From: Ruminococcaceae bacterium KH2T8
GTDB lineage: Bacteria; Bacillota; Clostridia; Saccharofermentanales; Saccharofermentanaceae
NCBI GenBank assembly: GCA_900111435.1
Contig: FOIY01000001.1
Coordinates: forward strand, 186,001-250,000
DNA length: 64,000 nucleotides
Reading direction: 5' to 3'
Shown here: positions 45,541 through 53,579 of the stretch, one piece after another
How the letters are laid out: every line of letters begins with the position of its first letter
How positions within the stretch are numbered: the first letter of the stretch is position 1
The notes under the pieces: model-generated
The model's database searches: none
The model's input: the letters and a program-made list of their open reading frames with translations, nothing else
What the model was told of the DNA's origin: nothing
Position numbers and translations under genes: made by a program

Positions 45541-45569
45541 ATTATAACATTGCAGCATCGTTCGGTCAT
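45541..45569 (-). promoter_or_regulatory. Promoter of the five-gene VWA operon
   Basis: Minus-strand ATGACC (45564-45569), 17 bp, TATAAT (45541-45546), 32 bp ahead of the first ATG. Confidence 0.6.
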
Positions 45570-45633
45570 TTGCGTCTATAGAAGTAGCTAAGGCTAAAGG
45601 GGTGGAAAATGAATAACGAAGCAATGAACATCA

Positions 45634-45671
45634 AAAAGACCGCCCCGCGTCATTCGCAGGACGGTCTTTTG
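45634..45671 (-). terminator. thrS terminator
   Basis: Minus-strand AAGACCGTCC/GGGGCGGTCTT stem with inner GCG/CGC, followed by TTTTT. Confidence 0.85.
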
Positions 45672-45692
45672 TTGATCTGTCTTAACTCTTTA

Positions 45693-47480
45693 TCAGACGT
45701 CGTGTCTTACCTTGTTGTCAACGATCTCCTTGAGCTTAGCTGCAAAGTCGTCAACGGGAAGCGAACCCATATCGCCTTCAAAACGAGCACGTACTGCTAC
45801 AGTCTTGTCTGCGACTTCCTGGTCACCGACTACGAGGAGATACTGTACCTTCTCCTTTGTAGCCTCTCTGATCTTCTTACCGATCTTCTCGGATCTGTCG
45901 TCTACTTCTACGCGGAAGCCCATCTTTGTGAGCTTATCCTTAACTTCGTAAGCGTAGTCGATGTGAGAATCGGAGATAGGAAGGATACGTGCCTGCTCTG
46001 CAGCCATCCATACAGGAAGCCAGCCTGCATACTTCTCGATAAGATATGCAAGTGTTCTCTCGTAGCATCCGAGGCTTGTTCTGTGGATGATGTAAGGTGT
46101 CTTCTTTGCACCGTCAGCATCAACATATTCCATACCGTACTTCTCTGCGAGGAGCATATCGATCTGGATAGTAACGAGTGTATCCTCCTTACCGAATACG
46201 TTCTTGTACTGGATATCGAGCTTAGGTCCGTAGAAAGCAGCCTCGTCGATACCGATATCGTACTTTACTCCGAGATCGTCGAGGATCTTGCCCATTGTAT
46301 CCTGAGCCTTCTCCCACTGTTCCTTTGTACCCTCGTACTTGTTCTTGGGGTTAGCCGGATCCCACTGGGAGAAACGGAATGTACAATCCTCAAGAAGTCC
46401 AACTGTATCGAGTACGTACTTAGCGAGGTCAAGGCACTCCTTGAACTCAGACTCGAGCTGATCGGGACGAAGGATGTAGTGACCCTCGGAGATAGTGAAC
46501 TGTCTTACACGGATAAGGCCATGCATCTCACCGGAATCCTCATTACGGAAGAGCTTGGATGTCTCAGTAAGTCGCATGGGAAGATCACGATAGGATCTCT
46601 GGCGGTTAAGGAATACCTGATACTGGAAAGGACATGTCATGGGACGAAGAGCAAAGCACTCCTTTGTCTCGTCATCCTGATCAGCCTTATCACCCATGAC
46701 GAACATGCCGTCACGATAGTGATCCCAGTGACCGGAGATCTTATAGAGGTCTCTTTTTGCAAAGTAAGGAGTCATCGTAAGCTCACAGCCTCTTGAAGCC
46801 TCGAGATCCTCGATCCATCTCTGCATTACCTGAATAGTCTTAGCACCCTTGGGAAGGATGATCGGAAGACCCTGGCCGATATAGTCAACAGTCGTGAAAT
46901 ACTCGAGCTCTCGGCCGATCTTATTGTGGTCTCTCTTCTTTGCTTCTTCGAGCTTATCGAGGTACTCCTTGAGCTGAGCCTTGTCAGGAAAAGCAGTACC
47001 GTAGATCCTCTGGAGCATCTTGTTCTTAGAGTCACCTCTCCAGTAAGCACCTGCGATGGATGTAAGCTTAAATGCCTTGATCTCGCCTGTAGACTCTACG
47101 TGAGGGCCCTTACAGAGATCAGTGAAATCACCCTGCTTATAGAAAGAGATCGTTGCCTCGTCGGGAAGGTCGTCGATGAGCTGAACCTTGTAGATCTCGC
47201 CCTTCTCTTCCATGAACTTTCTTGCTTCTTCTCTGGGAAGCTCATAGTACTCGAGAGGAAGATTCTCCTTAACGATCTTCTTCATCTCTTCTTCGATCTT
47301 CTTGAGATCTGCTTCCGAGAAAGCCTCATCCCTGTCGAAATCGTAGTAAAAACCGTCATCAATTGCAGGACCTATCGCAAGCTTTGTCTCGGGCCAAAGT
47401 CTCTTAACTGCCTGTGCCATGATGTGTGATGCTGTGTGTCTGAAGCGCTTTCTGTCTTCAACATTGCTGAAATCTGCCAT
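45693..47480 (-). CDS. thrS: Threonyl-tRNA synthetase (short form without TGS domain)
   Basis: 595 residues from ATG 47480, nine bases after GGAGGT; the longer frame would run into the T-box leader. Editing-domain marks HTASHIMAQAVKRLWPE and TDLCKGPHV are near the start. Class II core: MTCPFQY (zinc Cys), RLTETSKLFRNEDSGEMHGL, and IIHRTSLGCYERTLAYLIE with zinc His and motif 3. C-terminal anticodon-binding domain from about 480. The N-terminal TGS domain is missing, as in several clostridial ThrRS. Expression is controlled by the leader T-box. Confidence 0.96.
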   Translation of the reverse strand: MADFSNVEDRKRFRHTASHIMAQAVKRLWPETKLAIGPAIDDGFYYDFDRDEAFSEADLKKIEEEMKKIVKENLPLEYYELPREEARKFMEEKGEIYKVQLIDDLPDEATISFYKQGDFTDLCKGPHVESTGEIKAFKLTSIAGAYWRGDSKNKMLQRIYGTAFPDKAQLKEYLDKLEEAKKRDHNKIGRELEYFTTVDYIGQGLPIILPKGAKTIQVMQRWIEDLEASRGCELTMTPYFAKRDLYKISGHWDHYRDGMFVMGDKADQDDETKECFALRPMTCPFQYQVFLNRQRSYRDLPMRLTETSKLFRNEDSGEMHGLIRVRQFTISEGHYILRPDQLESEFKECLDLAKYVLDTVGLLEDCTFRFSQWDPANPKNKYEGTKEQWEKAQDTMGKILDDLGVKYDIGIDEAAFYGPKLDIQYKNVFGKEDTLVTIQIDMLLAEKYGMEYVDADGAKKTPYIIHRTSLGCYERTLAYLIEKYAGWLPVWMAAEQARILPISDSHIDYAYEVKDKLTKMGFRVEVDDRSEKIGKKIREATKEKVQYLLVVGDQEVADKTVAVRARFEGDMGSLPVDDFAAKLKEIVDNKVRHDV

Positions 47481-47570
47481 TGCACATATACCTCCTTGGT
47501 AATCTTGTTGCTGATCCTCTGGCTTGGCAAAGCCCGGACCGCCTAGAACTTCGGGGCATATAAAAAGCCA

Positions 47571-47860
47571 TGCCCCAACATTACTTTGGGATGCATGGCT
47601 GCACGGTTCCACCCAAATTGCGCTTTCGCGGTCGATCTTGTGACCCGAGTCGGTCTCGCCATTGAAAACGCCTCTTAATTCTCCCTTAACGCGGGCTCGT
47701 GACGGCACGGATTGCTTTCGAATAATGCACGAAAGTGTACTCCTGCAGCTCGAGGGTTGTATGCTTGCCGCTGCCTTTCTTCGAAGCTCTCAGCCCATGA
47801 CTCCGATTCTCTGTAAGACGCCGATCGCGGGGCACTTGTCCCTGTCAAAGCTTTTAATAG
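47571..47860 (-). promoter_or_regulatory. T-box riboswitch leader of thrS
   Basis: The T-box core TGGGTGGAACCGTGC (47601-47615, minus strand) is followed by a terminator with stem AGCCATGC/GCATGGCT and T-run (47571-47600). Upstream, 47640-47860 holds long stem-I-like pairings with GCTGAGAG and AGAGA elements. The antiterminator is stabilised by uncharged tRNA-Thr. I could not place the specifier codon with confidence. Confidence 0.9.
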
Positions 47861-47864
47861 AGTG

Positions 47865-47893
47865 ATTTTGTCACTTTTGTTCCCGAAAGTCAA
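47865..47893 (-). promoter_or_regulatory. thrS promoter
   Basis: TTGACT (47888-47893), 17 bp, CAAAAT (47865-47870) on the minus strand, directly before the T-box leader. Confidence 0.55.
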
Positions 47894-47908
47894 CCGCTAA
47901 GGGGCTTA

Positions 47909-48463
47909 TTATGCGATCTTTAATATCTTTCTTACGCGTCCTCCTACGAGACCTGCAAGAATGATCTTAATGATGTCACCCGGCAAAGGCAGAACACAAA
48001 ATGACATTACGAGCTTTCCCAAAGGCATGCCGTCTCCCTCCGAATAGAAATTCAGGATGACATAGCCGTAAGCAGAGCCGATCAGGTATAGGATGACTGT
48101 CGCTACTGCACATGCGGCGAAAACGTTCACCTTCTTTTCGACCATGAGACCGATCAGAAACGCGCAAAGAATAAATCCTATGAAGTAGCCGAAGGTTGGC
48201 TGGAAGACATACCAGAATCCGCCTCCGCCGGTAAAGATCGGGATGCCTATAAGTCCCAAAAGGACATATATAAATGTGCTAAGCGCACCCTTCCTGCTCC
48301 CGAGGAGGATACCTGCACACATGACAAAGAACCACTGAAGCGTAAGTGGACATGTAGGCATCGGGATCTTGATAAATGCTCCCACCGCGATGAGCGCCGT
48401 AAAGAGCGGGATGAGGACCATATCTTTCGTGCTGATCCTCTGTTTTGCTTTGTTTCCGGACAT
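47909..48463 (-). CDS. bioY: BioY biotin transporter S component
   Basis: 184 residues from ATG 48463 (AAGAGGT upstream). Six hydrophobic segments; the BioY signature lies in GAFIKIPMPTCPLTLQWFFV and FTGGGGFWYVFQPTFGYFIGF. It binds biotin in the membrane and normally pairs with a shared ECF energising module, which is not in the window. Divergent from birA with a BirA-type operator covering its start. Confidence 0.95.
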   Translation of the reverse strand: MSGNKAKQRISTKDMVLIPLFTALIAVGAFIKIPMPTCPLTLQWFFVMCAGILLGSRKGALSTFIYVLLGLIGIPIFTGGGGFWYVFQPTFGYFIGFILCAFLIGLMVEKKVNVFAACAVATVILYLIGSAYGYVILNFYSEGDGMPLGKLVMSFCVLPLPGDIIKIILAGLVGGRVRKILKIA

Positions 48464-48494
48464 TGTAAACCTCTTTTCATTTAACATTTACAAT
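48462..48494. promoter_or_regulatory. BirA-type operator between bioY and birA
   Basis: Inverted arms ATTGTAAA (48462-48469) and TTTACAAT (48487-48494) separated by 17 bp, close to the Gram-positive BirA site with half-sites TTGT(T/A)AAC. The left arm covers the bioY start codon region. Confidence 0.7.
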
Positions 48495-48537
48495 ATGTTC
48501 TATCACAGCGGAAATCTGATGTCAATTGTGCTAAGAT

Positions 48538-49548
48538 ATGTTCATGCTCACGACAAAGGATCACGTTATCGCATCACTTATAAAAGCAGACGGCTACATA
48601 TCCGGCGAGAAGATCAGTTCCTCGCTCGGGATCAGCAGAGCCGCGATAAATGCCGCCGTAAAATCACTTCGTTCGGCGGGATACGAGATAGAATCTTCAA
48701 CCCAGAAAGGCTACCGCCTGCTAAGTCACCCGGACATAGTAAGCTCAGGCGAGCTTCTGCCCTTCCTCACGTCAGATCGCGTTGAGATGATCCACACATA
48801 CGATGAAGTAGCTTCCACTAACGATACGCTGAAACAGCTATCCTTTGAGGGAGTTCCCGCAGGCACCGTCGTCATAGCCGATCATCAGAGCAAAGGCAAA
48901 GGCCGCCGCGGACGTTCTTTCGATTCACCTCACGGTACGGGGATCTACTTTTCATATCTCATGAGACCTGCTATCGCCCCTGCCGACGCATCACAGATCA
49001 CGGCATGGACAGCAGTCGCCATAAGACGTGCGATCAACAGAGCTTGCGGTATAGATCCCGAGATCAAATGGGTAAACGACCTTGTTGTTGACTCTAAGAA
49101 GGTAACGGGTATCCTCACGGAGATGACCATGGAAAGCGAATCAGGCATGATCGACAGCATCGTCATCGGTATAGGTATAAACGTCAATCAGGTCGAGTCT
49201 GATTTTCCCGAAGACATACGCAATATCGCGGGTTCACTTCGTATGAAAAAGTGCGAGATCATCTCACGCGCATCCATAGTTGCAGAAATGGTAAAGGAAA
49301 TGGATAAACTTTCCGACTCTATCCCCTGCAGCGCTTCTGAATACTTAAATGAATACAGGGACGCTTGCCTCACATTGGGCAAAGGAGTCAGCGTCGTTAA
49401 AATCCACGATTCGGGCGAAGAGCCGCGGCACGGAACAGCTGTCGATATCAATCCGGATTTCTCGCTGAAAGTTAGGTTTGAAGACGGTCACGAAGAAGAC
49501 CTGAGCAGCGGCGAAGTGAGTGTAAGAGGACTATACGGTTATATCTGA
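48538..49548 (+). CDS. birA: Bifunctional biotin-protein ligase and biotin repressor
   Basis: 336 residues. N-terminal winged helix (about 8-65, GYISGEKISSSLGISRAAINAAVKSL) for DNA binding, central ligase domain with GKGRRGRSFDSPHGTGIYFS (biotinyl-AMP loop) and KWVNDLVV, C-terminal SH3-like domain. It biotinylates carboxylases and, with biotinyl-AMP, represses bioY and probably itself. Start may be 48538 or the ATG two codons later; no good ribosome site is visible for either, and TAAGAT just upstream could make the message leaderless. Confidence 0.95.
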   Translation: MFMLTTKDHVIASLIKADGYISGEKISSSLGISRAAINAAVKSLRSAGYEIESSTQKGYRLLSHPDIVSSGELLPFLTSDRVEMIHTYDEVASTNDTLKQLSFEGVPAGTVVIADHQSKGKGRRGRSFDSPHGTGIYFSYLMRPAIAPADASQITAWTAVAIRRAINRACGIDPEIKWVNDLVVDSKKVTGILTEMTMESESGMIDSIVIGIGINVNQVESDFPEDIRNIAGSLRMKKCEIISRASIVAEMVKEMDKLSDSIPCSASEYLNEYRDACLTLGKGVSVVKIHDSGEEPRHGTAVDINPDFSLKVRFEDGHEEDLSSGEVSVRGLYGYI

Positions 49549-49884
49549 TCAGAAATACATGGGCCACATAAGACTGTCGGCACTTCCCGAGCCGGACCAT
49601 ATCGTCTCCCAGTGGCTCATCTCCCAATTGCCGCCGTGCAAGTCAAACTCCAATACATTTATGTCCACCCCTTTGCAAACATAAACGCATCTGGCATGAG
49701 ATCCGTCATAGTCGAGCACCTTACAATAGTCAGCATGATCTATCATGTGAGTCTGCGTATAAAGTCCTTCAAATTGCGAACCATACCTGGCGGTCAGGTA
49801 TTCAGCCTTAATATAAGGAAATGCGATCAATAGGACAGCAACTATAGTCACGGCAGCGATCACTGCAAATATCTTCTTTTTCAT
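49549..49884 (-). CDS. Small exported or membrane-anchored protein of unknown function
   Basis: 111 residues. N-terminal hydrophobic helix (about 5-24) after KKK, without lipobox. The remaining 85 residues are rich in Tyr, Trp and His and contain two to three Cys (YCKVLDYDGSHARCVYVC). No family recognised. It converges on birA (stop codons adjacent) and lies 39 bp downstream of comEA in the same direction. Confidence 0.7.
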   Translation of the reverse strand: MKKKIFAVIAAVTIVAVLLIAFPYIKAEYLTARYGSQFEGLYTQTHMIDHADYCKVLDYDGSHARCVYVCKGVDINVLEFDLHGGNWEMSHWETIWSGSGSADSLMWPMYF

Positions 49885-49923
49885 CTTACAACTCCATTTA
49901 TGGATTCCGCATCAAGTATACCA

Positions 49924-50640
49924 TTATACGCAAATTTGCTCCCTGATACGGTTATACTTCGACTCTCCTATCCCGCTCACGTTCATTATGTCCTGCGTAC
50001 TCGTAAAAGGCGTCTCCTCCCTGTACGAAATGATCGCATCGGCCGTTGCTTCACCGATCCCGGGAAGTGTCATGAGCTGCTCGCGGGTAGCGGTATTGAT
50101 ATTGATAAGTCCGCTCTCCTCTGCCGGCGTTCCGCCTGATGGATCTTCACACTCCGTCGCCCCGTCTTCCTGCGACCTGAAATAAATCTCACTGTTTCCC
50201 CACGAGTCATACCCCTCCTCCTCGATCTCGTTCACGGTCGGGATATAGACAGACATATTCGTGCGCACTACATAGACGAGGTCGATATATTCATCAGCCG
50301 CATCTTCACGAAAGCCTCCTGCCATCTCTACGGCATCGTTAATTATCCCTCCCGAGTCCATCTCATAGACGCCGGGAGAATTTACCGCACCGCAGATATA
50401 GACGCTGACTGTACCTGCTGTATACTCAGGCTCTGATGCAGTCTCATCCGTCCCCTCCGAAAGCGCGGCAGCCTCATCCCCAATAGTCTCTGACTGAAGG
50501 CTTTCGTTCGCATCGTCCTTTTGTATGAGCATCGTCGACTGACCGCTCAGGAGCAGCTTGTAGCCTACGCTCATGGCAACGATCAAAACGAATGCGGCAA
50601 CGTAGACTATATTCTTGTTTATCTGTTTTTTGTGTTTCAT
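49924..50640 (-). CDS. comEA: ComEA-like DNA-binding competence protein
   Basis: 238 residues. N-terminal membrane anchor (about 11-32), an acidic linker, an SLBB-like domain (TVSVYICGAVNSPGVYEM, about 75-140), and a C-terminal helix-hairpin-helix pair (GLININTATREQLMTLPGIGEATADAIISYRE). ComEA receives DNA at the cell surface during transformation. No comEB/C is adjacent. Four tandem Spo0A-like boxes lie 35-71 bp upstream of the start, so it may be tied to the stationary-phase regulator. Confidence 0.92.
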   Translation of the reverse strand: MKHKKQINKNIVYVAAFVLIVAMSVGYKLLLSGQSTMLIQKDDANESLQSETIGDEAAALSEGTDETASEPEYTAGTVSVYICGAVNSPGVYEMDSGGIINDAVEMAGGFREDAADEYIDLVYVVRTNMSVYIPTVNEIEEEGYDSWGNSEIYFRSQEDGATECEDPSGGTPAEESGLININTATREQLMTLPGIGEATADAIISYREETPFTSTQDIMNVSGIGESKYNRIREQICV

Positions 50641-50674
50641 AGGACGATCCTACCACCTGCGGCGGCACAAAAGT

Positions 50675-50711
50675 TTCGACAAAAATCGACAATCTTCGAC
50701 AAATTTCGACA
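50675..50711 (-). promoter_or_regulatory. Four tandem Spo0A-like boxes upstream of comEA
   Basis: Reading the minus strand, TGTCGAA occurs at 50705-50711, 50695-50701 and 50675-50681, and TGTCGAT at 50685-50691: four boxes with an exact 10-bp period on the same face of the helix. TGTCGAA is the Spo0A box, and head-to-tail 10-bp spacing is how Spo0A dimers bind. Confidence 0.75.
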
Positions 50712-50755
50712 AGGTGTCCGATTAAACGGACTTCAACGCTTGCCGGCCCTCTCGT

Positions 50756-51029
50756 GGTTCAAACCAAAAAGATATTTCTAAGTTGTTTGAACCTTTTTCC
50801 GACTTCCGGATCACACAAGTCAGATTTTTCCTAAATGTTTGAACCATTTCAGGGCTCAAAGTGTAAACAAATCTCATAAACGGCAAATGTTTACACCGTG
50901 AGAGGCGATATGGTGTAAACAATCTCTAAATACTTAACTTGTGGGAACAAAATCACGTCAGAAAGTTCAAACAAGCGCCAAAAAATAAGCTTGTGAGAAC
51001 CGCGAGCTCCAAAAAGGTGTAAACAATCC
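50756..51029. repeat. Intergenic cluster of short inverted and direct words
   Basis: No gene fits 50712-51131. GGTTCAAAC (50756) and GTTTGAACC (50785, 50837), GTGTAAACA (50861, 50913, 51017) and TGTTTACAC (50888), GTTCAAACAAG (50965), plus CTTGTG at about 50938, 50990 and 51042. Several pair into stem-loops with 9-bp arms and 18-20-nt loops; the first is followed by TTTTT. Confidence 0.55.
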
Positions 51030-51131
51030 CCCGAATGACGACTTGTGTGCACCACGGTCGCAGCTCGGTAAAGATCAGGTTTATAAAACACCTTCCGGAG
51101 GCCACTCGCCCCTCTCTCGCAAACGCACACA

Positions 51132-51164
51132 ACAAAAAACGCCCGTCCCAACAGGAACAGGCGT
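51132..51164 (-). terminator. rsfS terminator
   Basis: Minus-strand ACGCCTGTTCC/GGGACGGGCGT, 11 bp with two G-U pairs, loop TGTT, then six T. Confidence 0.85.
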
Positions 51165-51190
51165 CGCGCGTTATCAAATAAATAATTAGA

Positions 51191-51529
51191 TCAGGCTTCG
51201 GGCTTCTTTGTCTGCCAGAGCTTCTCGAGATCGTAATTAGCTCTCTCCTCGGGATGGAATATGTGAACTACTACATCCTTATAGTCGATGAGCATCCATC
51301 TGTCGCCGCTTCTGCCCTCGATGTGGTCGGGATAGATGCCACACTCATTCTTGAGAACATACTCAACTTCATCAGTCAGAGCCTTGATCTGTGTTGTCGA
51401 ATTACCGCTCGCGATAACGAAGAAATCCGCAAGAGTCGTCTTCTCCGCTACATCCAGGACCTCGATGTCGATACCCTTCTTGCTCTCGAGAGCGAGAACG
51501 ATCTTATCTACCATTTGCTGACTTGTCAT
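51191..51529 (-). CDS. rsfS: Ribosomal silencing factor RsfS
   Basis: 112 residues from ATG 51529 (GGAGAC 8 nt upstream); the longer frame overlaps the reverse transcriptase gene and has no ribosome site. Family marks: DIEVLDVAEKTTLADFFVIASGNSTTQIKAL and RWMLIDYKDVVVHIFHPEER. It binds uL14 and blocks subunit joining in stationary phase. In most Firmicutes it follows nadD-yqeK directly; here the reverse transcriptase locus lies between. Confidence 0.95.
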   Translation of the reverse strand: MTSQQMVDKIVLALESKKGIDIEVLDVAEKTTLADFFVIASGNSTTQIKALTDEVEYVLKNECGIYPDHIEGRSGDRWMLIDYKDVVVHIFHPEERANYDLEKLWQTKKPEA

Positions 51530-51578
51530 TAAGTAAGTCTCCTTATCAATGTTTTTGTTTATTTTATCACAACACGTC

Positions 51579-52826
51579 TCAAGTTGCCTGCCGTACCGAA
51601 AGTTCCTTATCGTGCTCATCAGATTTCCTGAATCTGTGGTACTCGTTCACGAGACTTCTGTAGCCTAATGCTTTCAGATCCTCATATCGCACATTAAATC
51701 GCGCCTTGGTTCGCCTGCCGCTCAACATAAATCGAAGACACTCCTGCGCGTAGTGATCGATCTCCTTTAGGCTCTCGTCAGTATTTATCACGGGGAAATA
51801 CCAGTAGCTCCACGTGAGGTCACGATCCTCCGATGTCTCGAGCAGCTTGCGGTTAAATATCCTCACGAAAGCCTTCGCGCCCTTCTCGGGAGGTACGTCA
51901 TTACGATCTCCCCAGCGCATGAGCGAGCGTGCCTTCCTTCGCATCTTGCCCTTTATCTTGCGAACTGACGTCGGAGCAATATCGATCACTCCGTCTTCAT
52001 ATGAGATCCCCAGGAATACCCACTTCTCATGAGGCCGACTGTAGCATTCTTTATCCGGGTTGATCACGAGCCCCTTTAAAGCAAGACATTCATGTATATA
52101 GGAAATATGTCTCCGAAGCTCTTCCTCGTGATCGGCGAAGATTATGATGTCATCCGAATACCTAGCGTAAGTTATGCCCGCTTCGGCAAAATGAGCATCC
52201 ATATCCATGAGATAGACATTGGCCAGGAAAGACGATATCGGGGTTCCCGCCATTATGCCTTTGCGTTCCTCTATTACCTTGCCGCCGAACACGACACGCG
52301 GCTCACGAAGGAGTGACACGATGAATTCAAAAAGTTGCGGGTCATCTGCCAGGATCGACCTCAGTTCCGGAAGCAGCCTCTCGATATCGATGGAATTAAA
52401 GTAGTCGCTTATATCCGCCTTATATGAATACATCTGCCCTATCTCAGGCGTTGCGCGAAGCTTTAATATCGCATCCTTTGCAGCGATCCCCGGACGAAAT
52501 GAATAAAGGCACGTAGTGAAGATCCGGTCATACTTTCGAAGCATAAGGTAAGTCAGGAGCTTAAGACACAAAGTATACTCACGAGGATAGACATATACTG
52601 CCCTTTTCTTATTGGTGCTGATCTTGGAGATCATCTTCTTTTCGGGGAGAGGAAAACTGCCGTTACGGATCGAAGCGGCAACAGCTTCATATCCGCGCGA
52701 CCTTATAAGCTCCGATATCTCAAGAAGCTCGGAATCAGGACAATATCCGTCTTTCTTATGAGCCAGGAATGAATCCCATTCCCGGTTATCTGAAAGCCTG
52801 TCTAAAAGCGATACATTATCTCCCAA
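51579..52826 (-). CDS. Stand-alone reverse transcriptase (group II-like / unknown group)
   Basis: 415 residues, start TTG 52826 with GGAGGT 5 nt upstream. RT blocks: KKRAVYVYPREY (73-84), YSFRPG (108-113), catalytic Asp 138 in SYKADISDYFNSID, MAGTPISSFLANVYL (192-206), catalytic YSDD (223-226), INPDK (255-259), FLGISYEDG (271-279) and a basic thumb (289-302). The YSFRPG and FLG blocks resemble group II intron RTs rather than retrons (no VTG). There is no maturase or endonuclease domain and no intron RNA. The last 45 residues (YEDLKALGYRSLVNEYHRF) look family-specific. A 138-nt inverted-repeat-bounded element precedes it. Confidence 0.9.
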   Translation of the reverse strand: MGDNVSLLDRLSDNREWDSFLAHKKDGYCPDSELLEISELIRSRGYEAVAASIRNGSFPLPEKKMISKISTNKKRAVYVYPREYTLCLKLLTYLMLRKYDRIFTTCLYSFRPGIAAKDAILKLRATPEIGQMYSYKADISDYFNSIDIERLLPELRSILADDPQLFEFIVSLLREPRVVFGGKVIEERKGIMAGTPISSFLANVYLMDMDAHFAEAGITYARYSDDIIIFADHEEELRRHISYIHECLALKGLVINPDKECYSRPHEKWVFLGISYEDGVIDIAPTSVRKIKGKMRRKARSLMRWGDRNDVPPEKGAKAFVRIFNRKLLETSEDRDLTWSYWYFPVINTDESLKEIDHYAQECLRFMLSGRRTKARFNVRYEDLKALGYRSLVNEYHRFRKSDEHDKELSVRQAT

Positions 52827-52845
52827 GAATTACCTCCGGACACAC

Positions 52846-52983
52846 AAAAACAGAAAGAGAAGATATTAAATCCATCAAAATTGATGGAGTTACCGGACCG
52901 TACAGGGATCGGCTGTCTGCAAAGCCTTTTCAAAGACTCCTGCCTGGTCCTCCGCAGACGCAAAGCGTTCTCTTTCTGTTTTT
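52846..52983 (-). ncRNA. Candidate structured RNA preceding the reverse transcriptase
   Basis: Perfect 16-bp terminal arms AAAAACAGAAAGAGAA and TTCTCTTTCTGTTTTT enclose 106 nt. Inside, reading the RT strand, are CGC-TTT-GCG, GTCTGC/GCAGAC, GGACC/GGTCC and the perfect hairpin CCATCAA-TT-TTGATGG. The element ends 8 nt before the RT ribosome site, on the same strand. The layout (structured RNA with paired ends, then RT) is that of retron and DRT loci, though the RT is not retron type. A miniature transposon is the main alternative; no target-site duplication is visible. Confidence 0.55.
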
Positions 52984-53002
52984 ATCTGATCTTATCGATC
53001 CG

Positions 53003-53521
53003 TCAGCCTACTGCTTTACGGATCCTGTCCTTAACATAGGACCTCAGGTTCCACCAACCTGCATGGTCATGGTAGAAGCGAAGATACGGCACACCCTGTC
53101 TTCTACATTCATCACGAAGCTTATAGACACCTGATCCTTCGTAAAGAATCTCGACAACAAGTCTTTTCACGCCGCCTGAAGTAAACGTATATGCCGCACG
53201 TCTTCCGGTGAAACCTTCCTCCTTTGATACCTGGAACTCGGGAAAGTCTTCGGCGAAGATATTCTCGAAATACTCCTGATAGGTGCCGTTGAAGTTAAAC
53301 TGATTCTCTTCAAAAGGTGCCTCGGGACCATACGGCAGGCCGTTATTACTGCTGCCGGTGCCCTGCTCCCAAGAAGGAACCGGGCGATCGTCCTCACCAA
53401 ACGCCGTACGTGTCTCGATAGGCTTACCCGTCATATCTTCGAACTTGGCGCTGATCTTAGCAGCCTCTTCCTGACTGATCTCTTTGGATGCTTTACGCAG
53501 AAGGTTCTTCAAAAATCCCAT
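53003..53521 (-). CDS. Conserved protein of unknown function with YLRFYHDHAGWWN motif
   Basis: 172 residues. The first 90 are polar and partly low complexity (Pro/Gly/Asn-rich). The last 80 form a compact alpha/beta segment: GGVKRLVVEILYEGSG, RDECRRQGVPYLRFYHDHAGWWNLRSYVKDRI. The order hydrophobic strand, Glu, then Cys-Arg-x-x-GVPYLRF recalls Vsr-like or PD-(D/E)XK nuclease cores, but I cannot confirm catalytic residues. GGAGACAGGATA precedes the ATG. It lies directly upstream of the RT element and downstream of nadD-yqeK. Confidence 0.75.
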   Translation of the reverse strand: MGFLKNLLRKASKEISQEEAAKISAKFEDMTGKPIETRTAFGEDDRPVPSWEQGTGSSNNGLPYGPEAPFEENQFNFNGTYQEYFENIFAEDFPEFQVSKEEGFTGRRAAYTFTSGGVKRLVVEILYEGSGVYKLRDECRRQGVPYLRFYHDHAGWWNLRSYVKDRIRKAVG

Positions 53522-53579
53522 TATCCTGTCTCCGTATCACTTATTCTTACTAAATTATACACATGTAAAAGCAGCCGCC

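Noticed and set aside
45609-46796. A 395-codon plus-strand frame with a fair ribosome site (AAAGGGGTGG).
   Set aside because: It lies antisense to thrS, begins inside the thrS terminator, and its composition is that of a reversed Glu/Lys-rich protein.
47481-47708. N-terminal extension of thrS.
   Set aside because: The stretch encodes the T-box core and terminator; the ATG at 47480 has the ribosome site.
50756-51029. CRISPR array.
   Set aside because: Words vary in sequence, orientation and spacing; there are no constant repeats with equal spacers and no cas genes.
51579-52826. Group II intron.
   Set aside because: No domain V/VI, no maturase or HNH domain, and the neighbouring genes are not interrupted.
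51579-52983. True retron or diversity-generating retroelement.
   Set aside because: The RT lacks the retron VTG block, no msd-like long stem is certain, and no variable/template repeat pair or target gene is visible.
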